A DNA stretch of 64,000 nucleotides from DASXVU01 sp963732855 (GTDB lineage: Archaea > Thermoplasmatota > Thermoplasmata > Methanomassiliicoccales > UBA472), in assembly GCA_963732855.1 (NCBI GenBank), contig CAVTBB010000003.1:372001-436000 (forward strand). The letters are read 5' to 3'. A program made the position numbers and the translations under genes. The stretch's first letter is position 1. The number at the start of each line of letters is the position of its first letter. Under the pieces are notes generated by a model. The model saw nothing but the letters and a program-made list of their open reading frames with translations. It ran no database searches and had not been told where the DNA came from. Below are positions 26,558 to 34,638 of this stretch, piece after piece.

Positions 26558-27940
26558 ATGACATCTAAGGAGTACCACACGATTTCGCAGATCGCCGGTC
26601 CGCTGGTGTTCGTCCAGAAGACCGAACCGATCGGTTACAACGAGATCGCCGTCGTCACCATGCCGGACGGTACGGAGAAGAGGGGACAGGTGCTGGACAC
26701 GTCCAACGACGTGGTCGTCATCCAGGTATTCGAAGGCACGTCCGGTATCGACAAGAACTGCGGTGCCAAGTTCCTCGGTGAGACCATGAAGATGCCCGTG
26801 TCAAAGGACATGCTAGGCAGGATATTGTCCGGTTCCGGAGTGCCTTTGGATGGCGGACCGGCCATCGTGCCGGAGAAGCGCTTGGATATTAACGGTGCGG
26901 CCATCAACCCATGGGCCAGGGACTCACCGTCCGAGTTCATTCAGACCGGTATCTCGACCATCGACGGAATGAACACCTTGGTCAGAGGCCAGAAGCTACC
27001 TATCTTCTCTGCGTCCGGATTGCCGCACAATGAGATCGCGTTGCAGATCGCCAGGCAGGCGAAGGTGCTCGGCTCCAATGAGGAGTTCGCAGTGGTCTTC
27101 GCCGCCATGGGTATCACCAATGAAGAGGCCAACTACTTCATGAAGGACTTCGAAAGGACCGGCGCGCTGAAGAAGGCCGTCGTCTTCATGAACCTGGCCG
27201 ACGACCCGGCCATCGAGCGTATCATCACGCCGAGACTAGCACTCACCACCGCGGAGTACCTCGCATACGAGCTGGGATACCATGTGCTGGTTATATTGAC
27301 GGATATCACCAACTACTGTGAAGCGCTGAGACAGATCGGTGCAGCCAGGGAAGAAGTTCCCGGCCGTCGCGGATATCCGGGATACATGTACACCGACCTG
27401 GCGACACTGTATGAGCGTGCTGGACGTATCAAGGGTAAGAAGGGCTCGATCACCCAGATCCCTATCCTGTCCATGCCTGGTGAGGATATCACCCACCCGA
27501 TTCCCGACCTGACTGGATACATCACAGAAGGCCAGATCGTGGCTAAGAGAGAACTGGTCCGTGCCGGTATCTACCCACCCATTGACGTTTCGACATCGCT
27601 GTCGAGGCTGATGAATGAGGGTATCGGCAAGGGCAAGACGCGGGAAGATCACAAGGCCGTCTCTGACCAGTGCTACGCCGCATATGCGGAAGGCAAGGAC
27701 CTAAGAGGTCTAGTGGCAATCGTCGGAAAGGATGCACTGTCCGAACGTGACAAGAAGTTCCTGGAGTTTGCGGACATCTTCGAAAAGCGCTTTGTGCGCC
27801 AAGGAAGGGACGAGGACCGGGACATCGAAACCACGCTGAACCTTAGCTGGGAATTGCTGGCGCACCTTGATGAGAGGCAGTTGACCAGGATCGACCAGAA
27901 GTACATCGACAAGTACCACCCGGCCCACAAGCAGAGCTGA
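26558..27940 (+). CDS. atpB: A-type ATP synthase regulatory subunit B
   Basis: 460 aa. It lacks a working Walker A loop and has the B-type sequence FSASGLPHNEIALQIARQA in its place, then ITNEEANYFM, LTDITNYCEALRQIGAAREEVPGRRGYPGYMYTDLA and PDLTGYITEGQIV. It alternates with A in the hexameric head and contributes the arginine finger. The family match covers the full length. Confidence 0.97.
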   Translation: MTSKEYHTISQIAGPLVFVQKTEPIGYNEIAVVTMPDGTEKRGQVLDTSNDVVVIQVFEGTSGIDKNCGAKFLGETMKMPVSKDMLGRILSGSGVPLDGGPAIVPEKRLDINGAAINPWARDSPSEFIQTGISTIDGMNTLVRGQKLPIFSASGLPHNEIALQIARQAKVLGSNEEFAVVFAAMGITNEEANYFMKDFERTGALKKAVVFMNLADDPAIERIITPRLALTTAEYLAYELGYHVLVILTDITNYCEALRQIGAAREEVPGRRGYPGYMYTDLATLYERAGRIKGKKGSITQIPILSMPGEDITHPIPDLTGYITEGQIVAKRELVRAGIYPPIDVSTSLSRLMNEGIGKGKTREDHKAVSDQCYAAYAEGKDLRGLVAIVGKDALSERDKKFLEFADIFEKRFVRQGRDEDRDIETTLNLSWELLAHLDERQLTRIDQKYIDKYHPAHKQS

Positions 27941-27946
27941 TGAAAA

Positions 27947-28585
27947 ATGCCAGTGCGTGAAGTGAAGCCAACCCGGTCGGAGCTCCTCGAGATCAAGAAG
28001 AAGATCAAGTTCTCCAAGTCCGGCCACAAGATCCTGAAAATGAAGCGGGACGGCCTGATCTTGGAGTTCTTCAAGATCCTGGAGCAAGCTAAAGAGATTC
28101 GGAACAAGATCGAGAAGGACTACGAGAACGCCATGCAGAAGATCGCCATAGCAAAGGCGGTCGATGGCGCCATCACGGTCCAATCCTCCGCCTTCGCCCT
28201 GAAGCTTCACCCGGAGATCACGCTGCGAAGCAAGAACGTCATGGGGCTGGTCGTCCCGCAGATCGAGGCCAACAGCATCCGCACCCCGATGGACAAGCGC
28301 GGGTACGGGGTCATCGGCACTTCGGTCTACATCGACGAGGCCGCCAAAGGGTTCGAGAATCTGGTCGAGACGCTTATCGAGGCAGCGGAGATAGAAACGA
28401 CGATGAAGAAGCTGCTCGAAGAGATCGAGAAGACCAAACGCCGCGTGAACGCGCTCGAGTTCAAGGTGATTCCAGAGTACCAGGCTGCCGAGACCTTCAT
28501 CAAGATGAGGCTCGAAGAGATGGAGAGGGAGAACACCTTCAGGCTCAAGCGGGTCAAGCAGAAGGCACAGGCCATCAAAGTATGA
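27947..28585 (+). CDS. atpD: A-type ATP synthase subunit D (central axle)
   Basis: 212 aa. N-terminal PVREVKPTRSELLEIKKKIKFSKSGHKILKMKRDGLI and the C-terminal RRVNALEFKVIPEYQAAETFIKMRLEEMERENTFRLKRVK are the hallmark paired helices of the rotor shaft. Six bases separate it from atpB. It is the last recognised ATP synthase gene; its stop overlaps the start of a 49-aa membrane ORF. Confidence 0.96.
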   Translation: MPVREVKPTRSELLEIKKKIKFSKSGHKILKMKRDGLILEFFKILEQAKEIRNKIEKDYENAMQKIAIAKAVDGAITVQSSAFALKLHPEITLRSKNVMGLVVPQIEANSIRTPMDKRGYGVIGTSVYIDEAAKGFENLVETLIEAAEIETTMKKLLEEIEKTKRRVNALEFKVIPEYQAAETFIKMRLEEMERENTFRLKRVKQKAQAIKV

Positions 28586-28731
28586 TCAAGAGGCTGGAAA
28601 AGTATTTCTCGATGACGACGGTCGAAGGTCGTGAGCACCTCTTCCGGTTGGCCCAGTACGTATCCTACGGGATGCTCATGCTGGGCTGTATTCTCATCCT
28701 GGTCGAGATAATCAGCGGGCGTCTGGCCTAG
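28582..28731 (+). CDS. 49-aa single-helix membrane protein at the end of the ATP synthase operon
   Basis: The ATG at 28582 overlaps the atpD stop (ATGA). The frame encodes MIKRLEKYFSMTTVEGREHL, an amphipathic basic N-terminus, then a hydrophobic helix (about residues 29-43, GMLMLGCILILVEII) and a stop TAG at 28729. A terminator-like sequence follows at once. The stop-start overlap, the operon's own coupling style, and the placement just before the terminator argue it is translated. It has no recognised family. A small accessory or assembly subunit of the A1Ao complex is possible. Confidence 0.65.
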   Translation: MIKRLEKYFSMTTVEGREHLFRLAQYVSYGMLMLGCILILVEIISGRLA

Positions 28732-28740
28732 AACCGGTTC

Positions 28741-28772
28741 GGGGGAGGGGGCCGCCTCTCTTTTTATTTTTC
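28741..28772 (+). terminator. Transcription terminator of the ATP synthase operon
   Basis: A G-rich stretch is followed by TCTCTTTTTATTTTT, a T-rich tract typical of archaeal intrinsic termination, ten bases after the small ORF. It lies in the 46-bp gap before the convergent DP1 gene. Confidence 0.55.
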
Positions 28773-28777
28773 CCGGA

Positions 28778-30277
28778 TCAATACATGAAGCTCTGCATGT
28801 CGGTTTCGCCGGTGCCCAAATGCACCAGGTATAGCTTCGCCGGATCGGGACTGAAGTTATGCATCTTCTGGAACGATGTCTGCGACTGCCAGGTCGAGGC
28901 GTTGATCAGACGGACCCCCTTGTAATGCGAAAGTCCCGCCCCATGGACATGCCCGGTGACGAAGATGTCGGGGACGGTGTCGATCACCATCATGTCCCGC
29001 GGTTCCGGTGCCAGCGGTGTCTTTCCCCCGTACATGGGTGCCAGGTGCCGCCGCTTCAGCAGTTCCTTCATTGCCTCAATGGGCTTGGAATAGTTCAGCC
29101 CCTTGACCGATGACATGAGGTCGTCGAAGCTCTTGCCATGGTAGGAGAGGATCGTCCTCCCCTCGATCCTTAGGTAGCAAGGGTTTCCGATCATGATCGT
29201 GTTGGAGTCGAACATCTTGGCGAAATCGCCTTCGAATGCTGGCTGGGGCTCGGCCGGACGTACGGCATCGTGATTGCCCGGCTGGACTATGACGCGTATC
29301 GAGTCTGGAATCTCCTTCAGGTACTCAGCCAAGACGTGATACTGCTCATAAATATCATCCACGTCCAGCTCGTTCTGTTGGTCGGGGTAGATGCCGATGC
29401 CGTCGACGACATCACCGGGAATCATAAGGTAATTCATGCCCAGATCGACCGCCTCGGTCTTGAGCCAGTCCATCATCCTCCCCCATTCCGTGCCCAGGAA
29501 CGTCTTGCTTCCGACGTGCACATCGGACATGAAACCAATGATGGATGTGGAATCGGATCTCTGCATGCCGCTGCTAATCGGGACGTCCGGTCTCACCAGC
29601 TCGGTCGCGTTCATCTTGGCGCCGGATGAACCTTTGTCATATGTTCCCCCGCGGCGGCCGGGCTTACCGATGATACCTATGACCTCGTCATTAATTATCG
29701 AATCCAGGCCACCTTTCGCATCCTTTCCCAGCATGACCGTTATACGCCCGGTCTCGTCCTCGATCTCGATTATGCGGTCACCGGTCTTGGTCTCCTTGAC
29801 CTCGTTGACGATGCCGATGACCTTGATCTCCTTCTCCACCCTCATTCTATTCGGATCTGATGCCCGGGATATCGTGGTGGAACCGCTCATGTCCCGCCTT
29901 TTTTGCAGCATGCCACGGATGGTGGTGAAACGGTCCATGAAGTAGTGTGAGAAACCGTCAATGCTGCCGACGCAATGAGATGAACCAGTGATGTCCTTGA
30001 GCACGACCACATCGCCATCGCAGTACTCCCTCGGCTCGATGCTCTCGAAGGTCAAGGCCCCCTTTGACAGTGCATCGATCGATTCCACATGGCAGACCGT
30101 CCGTAGGTCCCTCATCGTTACGACTAGCGGGCGGGTCATCATGCGCGATATGGCATCGCGTGCGAAACCCAACGGGTCATCCTTGCCCAAGATGAAATCC
30201 TGGGCATCCCCATCCAGGATATAGCCCTCGTTGGCCAGTTCATCGACGACATACTCCCGGTTCACGTCAAATGTCAT
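28778..30277 (-). CDS. polB: DNA polymerase D (PolII) small subunit DP1
   Basis: 499 aa. An N-terminal helical region and OB-fold (about 150-210, VIGIVNEVKETKTGDRIIEIEDETGRITVM) precede a calcineurin-like phosphoesterase domain with MSDVHVGS, MIPGDVVDG, VQPGNHD and FVTGHVHG. In archaea this domain is an active 3'-5' proofreading exonuclease. With DP2 (not in the window) it forms the family D replicative polymerase, found across Euryarchaeota. Convergent with the ATP synthase operon and divergent from a COG1325 gene by 41 bp. Confidence 0.96.
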   Translation of the reverse strand: MTFDVNREYVVDELANEGYILDGDAQDFILGKDDPLGFARDAISRMMTRPLVVTMRDLRTVCHVESIDALSKGALTFESIEPREYCDGDVVVLKDITGSSHCVGSIDGFSHYFMDRFTTIRGMLQKRRDMSGSTTISRASDPNRMRVEKEIKVIGIVNEVKETKTGDRIIEIEDETGRITVMLGKDAKGGLDSIINDEVIGIIGKPGRRGGTYDKGSSGAKMNATELVRPDVPISSGMQRSDSTSIIGFMSDVHVGSKTFLGTEWGRMMDWLKTEAVDLGMNYLMIPGDVVDGIGIYPDQQNELDVDDIYEQYHVLAEYLKEIPDSIRVIVQPGNHDAVRPAEPQPAFEGDFAKMFDSNTIMIGNPCYLRIEGRTILSYHGKSFDDLMSSVKGLNYSKPIEAMKELLKRRHLAPMYGGKTPLAPEPRDMMVIDTVPDIFVTGHVHGAGLSHYKGVRLINASTWQSQTSFQKMHNFSPDPAKLYLVHLGTGETDMQSFMY

Positions 30278-30318
30278 GCGGGGCGTGCCTTTAATACTTT
30301 CATTTCGATGCTCCGAGG

Positions 30319-30705
30319 ATGCCCCTAGCGACCATCAGGACGCCTTTGAGACCCACTGAGGACCCGGAGAAGGTCAGGACGGCAATTCTGAACCTTTTCC
30401 CCGACAGCGAGATCAAGATAGACCAAGAGGAGGCGGTCGCCAAAGCCGTCTCGATGGAGCGGTTCATGACCTTGATCCGTAACCAGCGGATCCTCGATTC
30501 CATTCGGCACGCGCTGCTTGCTGGCACAACATCTGGTGCCGCCATCATTTCTCTGAACAAACAGGCGGCTCTCGCAGAAAGGGTCTCCCTTTCAGAAGGC
30601 AAGACCGCTTTGGGAAGCATGGAGGTGACGATCGAGTCGGAGGATATTGAACGCTTGATCGACGAAATCGCACCACGCACGGTGGACGGGGTCGAGGTAA
30701 GATGA
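30319..30705 (+). CDS. COG1325/UPF0201-family RNA-binding protein
   Basis: 128 aa. Opening IRTPLRPTEDPEKVRTAILNLFPDSEI and the central IRNQRILDSIRHALL are the family signature. Members have a ribosomal-L5-like fold and were predicted to be exosome-associated. The function is not proven. Overlaps the next gene by ATGA. Confidence 0.85.
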   Translation: MPLATIRTPLRPTEDPEKVRTAILNLFPDSEIKIDQEEAVAKAVSMERFMTLIRNQRILDSIRHALLAGTTSGAAIISLNKQAALAERVSLSEGKTALGSMEVTIESEDIERLIDEIAPRTVDGVEVR

Positions 30706-31460
30706 TCTCCGTTTCCTCCCCGGCGTTCTCGCACATGCCCTTGGACCGTGCGATCGAGTCAGTGGCCAGGAACTTCCGCGCCTGGGAGATCGTAGCAGAA
30801 GGTGCACATAGGCTGCCGGACATAGAGAAGAGGTTCATGGAAATATCGGGCTCATATGATCTGGAATATTCAGTTCACGCCCCGCTGAGCGATATCAACA
30901 TTGGTTCGCTCAATCCCTCGATGAGGAAAGCCTCTCTGCAGGAAGTGCTGCTAGCCATCGGTTGTTGCCGACGCATGGGGATAGACCTGATCACCATTCA
31001 TCCGGGATTCATTTCTCCCCTTGGTCAGCATGACCGCGAAGCGGTCATCAGAGAGACAAGGAGATCGTTGAGGGAAATAGACAAGGTCGCCGCGGAGAAC
31101 GGAGTGGAGGCAGCCCTGGAGAACATGCCCCGGATGCCGATCACGACCTGTACCGAACCCGTTGAGCTTCTTTCCTTAATGGAAGGGACATCACTAAAAA
31201 TATGCTTCGACATCGGCCACGCCCACACCAATGGGAACATCGACGATTTCGTCAAATGCCGATCCCTTATCGCCAACATTCACATCCACGACAACGATGG
31301 GACCTCAGACCAGCACCTGGCCATCGGCGAGGGCAAGATCGATTTCCCCCGCGTGGTCTACGCCTTGAACGGGTACAAACGTCGGTATGTGATCGAGGCG
31401 AGAAACATCGAGGGCGCCCCCCTTTCGTCAGAGCGCCTGAGAAGACTTCTGGACCGTTAG
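30702..31460 (+). CDS. Sugar-phosphate isomerase / AP-endonuclease-like TIM barrel
   Basis: 252 aa of the xylose-isomerase-like TIM-barrel family. Strand-end residues that usually bind metal are visible: IHPGF, ALENM, CFDIGHAH and HIHDNDG, ending with IGEGKIDF and VIEAR. This Glu-Asp-His-Glu set fits a divalent-metal site. Both endonuclease IV and sugar epimerases use this fold; the sequence is shorter than Nfo and closer to the epimerase group. The start ATGA overlaps the preceding gene, and the end overlaps the convergent CPBP gene by 4 bp. Confidence 0.8.
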   Translation: MISVSSPAFSHMPLDRAIESVARNFRAWEIVAEGAHRLPDIEKRFMEISGSYDLEYSVHAPLSDINIGSLNPSMRKASLQEVLLAIGCCRRMGIDLITIHPGFISPLGQHDREAVIRETRRSLREIDKVAAENGVEAALENMPRMPITTCTEPVELLSLMEGTSLKICFDIGHAHTNGNIDDFVKCRSLIANIHIHDNDGTSDQHLAIGEGKIDFPRVVYALNGYKRRYVIEARNIEGAPLSSERLRRLLDR

Positions 31461-32854
31461 ATCCGCCGGCCACACTGGAGGCACTCGAACTTCCCGTCCG
31501 AATACCGTGCCTCTTTCCCTCCGCAGTGTGGGCACACGAATCCGAAACCCCCTTCTGGAGTTACAGGCGCCGGGGGCGCCCGAGGTTGTGTCGGTGCCGG
31601 CTGCTGGTATTGCGTATATGACTGATACGGATACGGCGCATACTGATATGGGTAATAGTTCTGGCCATACGGGTTGTAGTACGGCGGAGGCGCATAGTAG
31701 GCCGGGACTGGGACAGGTTTTGTCCTGGTCATCTTGATGCCGGTGAAAAGTTCGAAGGCCTTGAAGGAATAGTGGAAGAAGTAGACCACACCCACTGCGA
31801 TAAACACCAGGATCAACAACCCTATCCCGAGTTCAAGCTGGGTGTTGTTTGGCCAGATTAACAGGGATATCGACAGGTAGTCGGTGAAGAAATGGAACAT
31901 GATGGCGGCATAGAGCCCGAACTTCAAGAACAGATACCCCATAGCCAGCCCGGCCAAGAACGCCGGGAAAACCTTGAACAGGTCCCAATTGAAGCTGTGC
32001 GCGAATCCGAACATTGCCGATGAGAAGAGCAACAGCACCAGTTCAGCCCTTCCGAATTGGAATCCGCCTCCGAGAAAGTAGTGCTTGGGGTCCTTGACCT
32101 TATTCGTCGCTATCGCCACCAGTAAGAGCGGCACGCCCAGCAACAGGACCCTGGTGATCAATTCCTCCCACACCGATGCTTGAGCGTATGAGAAAAGGAC
32201 CGCCCACAGGTCAGCCCCTTCACTGGGGACACTGGCCGTGGTCCCGAATAAGCTGATCACGATGTAGAACAGGATGTTGAACGCAATCACGGCGAAGAAC
32301 AGGGTCGAGATCATGTAGAGGGGGCTGTGGCCTTCCTGGTGCTTCTGGAAGGTAAGCTCATGACCAAACTTATGCAAGCTCTTCTTCAGCATCCATATGA
32401 ACGATGCGACGATAGCGAACACCAGGAACAGAAAGTAGATCGAGATCCCGATATCGTTCAGCCGAAGAATATCTACCAGCCACGGTGTGATAATGAAAAG
32501 ATCAATGCTGTGCCCGGTCACGTTGGGTAAGACCTGTCCTATTCCCCAGACCAGAACGATAACGTTGAAAGAAACGAGCAGCAACAGCGCGAAGATGACG
32601 ATGCTGGTTATGCCCCTGACCACGGTCCTAAGGCTGTCCTCGCTAGATGGAGGCGGATATGCCCCATAGTTCGGATTGTATTGGTAGCCGTATTGGGGAT
32701 AGGGGTAGTAGGGATATTGCGGCGATACCGCTGCGGGTATCGACATGCTACTGCCACAGAAGGGACAGAAAGCGGCATCGGAAGGCGCCTCTCTGCCGCA
32801 ATTCGGACACGAAGGGCGCTTTTCTCCAGCGCTGGAGGAGACCTCAGGGTCCAT
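31457..32854 (-). CDS. CPBP-family membrane protease with zinc ribbons at both ends
   Basis: 465 aa. It starts with a double-CxxC ribbon (CPNCGREA...CPFCGSS), then a Tyr/Pro-rich linker, about eight membrane helices and a second Tyr/Pro/Gln-rich segment, and ends in another ribbon (CPHCGGKE...CLQCGRR). The CAAX-protease/bacteriocin-processing motifs are EELITR (EExxxR), FAHSFNWD and HFFTDYL. Such proteins cleave within or near the membrane; the substrate is unknown. The Tyr/Pro-rich linkers resemble low-complexity tethers. Nearby AT-rich sequence at 32870-32890 could be its promoter. Confidence 0.82.
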   Translation of the reverse strand: MDPEVSSSAGEKRPSCPNCGREAPSDAAFCPFCGSSMSIPAAVSPQYPYYPYPQYGYQYNPNYGAYPPPSSEDSLRTVVRGITSIVIFALLLLVSFNVIVLVWGIGQVLPNVTGHSIDLFIITPWLVDILRLNDIGISIYFLFLVFAIVASFIWMLKKSLHKFGHELTFQKHQEGHSPLYMISTLFFAVIAFNILFYIVISLFGTTASVPSEGADLWAVLFSYAQASVWEELITRVLLLGVPLLLVAIATNKVKDPKHYFLGGGFQFGRAELVLLLFSSAMFGFAHSFNWDLFKVFPAFLAGLAMGYLFLKFGLYAAIMFHFFTDYLSISLLIWPNNTQLELGIGLLILVFIAVGVVYFFHYSFKAFELFTGIKMTRTKPVPVPAYYAPPPYYNPYGQNYYPYQYAPYPYQSYTQYQQPAPTQPRAPPAPVTPEGGFGFVCPHCGGKEARYSDGKFECLQCGRRI

Positions 32855-33037
32855 TACCTTCTTGATTCAGCGTACGCTATTTCTATCCTTCGGTACTTAT
32901 CCTGGAATCTGATGATTGATTGGAATCGCTCCACCGCTAACACCTCAGAATGAAATATATAAAAATCAACCTTTTTTCAATACTGGATAGCGAGGGAAAG
33001 ATTTAATAGCCAACCAATTCTATCTCGATAGGTCCCT

Positions 33038-33045
33038 AAAGGAGG
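33038..33045 (+). promoter_or_regulatory. Strong Shine-Dalgarno site ahead of the 83-aa ORF
   Basis: AAAGGAGG lies eight bases before the ATG at 33054, among the best ribosome binding sites in a window with many leaderless genes. TATA-like sequences at 32954-32965 and 33001-33009 lie upstream, so this gene probably has a leader of about 20-60 nt and is translated efficiently. Confidence 0.6.
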
Positions 33046-33053
33046 CAATTGAA

Positions 33054-33305
33054 ATGGATGAGGGTTCGGCCGAAAAAGACGTGAAGTTTGAAACGATAAG
33101 CGCTGAAAAGATCCCGTTTGGTAGGAACAACTTCATCGAAGTTGCCCGCAAGAAGGCAATCACCAAGGAGGGGGAGAACGAGTTCATTTCGCTCTCTCGG
33201 GGTTTCTTCCTTCCCGATGGGACAGAGAAGTTCAAAAAGTCCATCACGATCCCCGACGATCCTTTGATCAAGGATTTCGTGATTGAGAAGATAAAATCGA
33301 TGTGA
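33054..33305 (+). CDS. Small conserved-looking protein of unknown function
   Basis: 83 aa: MDEGSAEKDVKFETISAEKI, then IPFGRNNFIEVARKKAI, EFISLSRGFFLPDG and a final PDDPLIKDFVIEKIK. It is acidic-basic mixed, without cysteines or membrane segments, and looks like a short beta-rich domain followed by a helix. No family is recognised. Strong promoter and Shine-Dalgarno suggest high expression. Convergent with the CYTH gene (31 bp). Confidence 0.72.
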   Translation: MDEGSAEKDVKFETISAEKIPFGRNNFIEVARKKAITKEGENEFISLSRGFFLPDGTEKFKKSITIPDDPLIKDFVIEKIKSM

Positions 33306-33336
33306 TCCGAGAGCAGACGCGGGGCGATTGCCCTGG

Positions 33337-33858
33337 TCATTTTTCTAACAACAACATCTCAAGATATGAGCGCCGTTCGTTGCCGACCAACCTCAGCTCT
33401 TCCCGTAGATGTTCGATCCGGGTGCGCCCTTCATCCGCATCTTCGCCCTGAACCTCCAGCTCGACGAAGTCGCCCAGACCATCGACCGAATCCAGGCTGA
33501 CGGTTATCCCGTCGAGAAGATACTCCTTACGTCTTTTAGTGACCTTCGCTACCCGGCGGAAACCCAGACGGACAAGGATCAAAGCCATCTTATCCAGGTC
33601 GTCGACGTCCGTTTCGATCTCCTCGCGGGTCTTGGTGAAACGGTCCATCTTCGGCCCTTTATAGGTCATCTTGCCGTTGGTGTCCCGGCGCAACCTGAGC
33701 GCTTCGTCCGTCACAGCAAAATCCCGGCAGGGGTGGTTGAAGTATTCGTCGACCTGGTGGAGCTCTCCCAACGGGGTCGCGCCCTTTTCGAGAAGCAGCC
33801 TTTCGACCTCCTGGTTGTCATCAGAGCGCGTCTTTATCTCAATCTCCAGCATCAGCAT
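33337..33858 (-). CDS. CYTH-domain protein (class IV adenylate cyclase-like)
   Basis: 173 aa. The ExExK signature is LEIEIKTR at residues 4-11, followed by YFNHPCRDFAVTDEALRLRRD, YKGPK, and VSLDSVDGLGDFVELE, the acidic and basic residues lining the CYTH tunnel. Family members hydrolyse triphosphates or make cAMP; archaeal ones are mostly of unknown activity. Divergent from cobA by 80 bp. The start may be ATG 33858 or 33852 (third residue). Confidence 0.88.
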   Translation of the reverse strand: MLMLEIEIKTRSDDNQEVERLLLEKGATPLGELHQVDEYFNHPCRDFAVTDEALRLRRDTNGKMTYKGPKMDRFTKTREEIETDVDDLDKMALILVRLGFRRVAKVTKRRKEYLLDGITVSLDSVDGLGDFVELEVQGEDADEGRTRIEHLREELRLVGNERRSYLEMLLLEK

Positions 33859-33938
33859 GGGGATGACATTGGAGGTTAATCAGCACTTCCCCACAACTAA
33901 GAAGTACGGAAAGAGTACATTTACGGACAGGGTTTGAA

Positions 33939-34469
33939 TTGGACGAGGAACAGCTGGGGCTTCTTCAGGTGTACACTGGCGACGGCAAAGGTAAAACGAC
34001 CGCAGCCCTGGGTCTGGTAATGAGGGCTTGGGGCCGTGGCCTCAAGGTCTGCATGATCCAGTTCATGAAGAAGGGGGAGGACTATGGGGAGATACTGGCT
34101 TTGCGGAAGATGGAAGGCATTGAACTGTACCAGTTCGGTTCCGATCGGCTGATCACCAAGACCAGCTTGCTCCCGGAAGATATCGTGCTGGCCCACAGGG
34201 CCCTCGCCCTTGCTGAGGACGCCATGGCCTCTGGCGAATACGACGTCGTCATCTTGGACGAGATCAATGTAGCCCTTTTCTTTGGCCTGGTCACTCCGTC
34301 CGAGGTATTGTCCTCGCTCAGGAAGCGTAGAAAGGAGGTCGAGGTCATCTTGACCGGGAGGAACGCCCCCCCGGAGATCATTGAGGAGGCGGACCTGGTG
34401 ACCCGGATGGTGGCGGAGAAACACCCCTACGACAAGGGTGTAATTGCCCGGGCAGGCATCGAATTCTAG
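33939..34469 (+). CDS. cobA: Cob(I)alamin adenosyltransferase (CobA/CobO type)
   Basis: 176 aa. P-loop YTGDGKGKTTAALG is at residues 12-25, with MIQFMKKG, YDVVILDEIN and VILTGRNAP as in CobA/BtuR. It adenosylates the cobalt of corrinoids to form adenosylcobamide. The start is TTG at 33939, because no ATG precedes the P-loop in frame. No other cobalamin genes are adjacent; the enzyme fits a corrinoid-using archaeon. Confidence 0.93.
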   Translation: MDEEQLGLLQVYTGDGKGKTTAALGLVMRAWGRGLKVCMIQFMKKGEDYGEILALRKMEGIELYQFGSDRLITKTSLLPEDIVLAHRALALAEDAMASGEYDVVILDEINVALFFGLVTPSEVLSSLRKRRKEVEVILTGRNAPPEIIEEADLVTRMVAEKHPYDKGVIARAGIEF

Positions 34470-34638
34470 CCAATTCCCCATCTTCATGAAACGTTATCAG
34501 ATAATGGAACGGATCCCGGGTCATGTCCAGTCCAACATCTTTCAATGATGATTATCAGCCGCAAACGATTAAATAGCGACAAACGAAATAAGTGGATTTG
34601 CCACGAGCGCAGGCACTCGACAGCAGAAGGCAGTCAAT

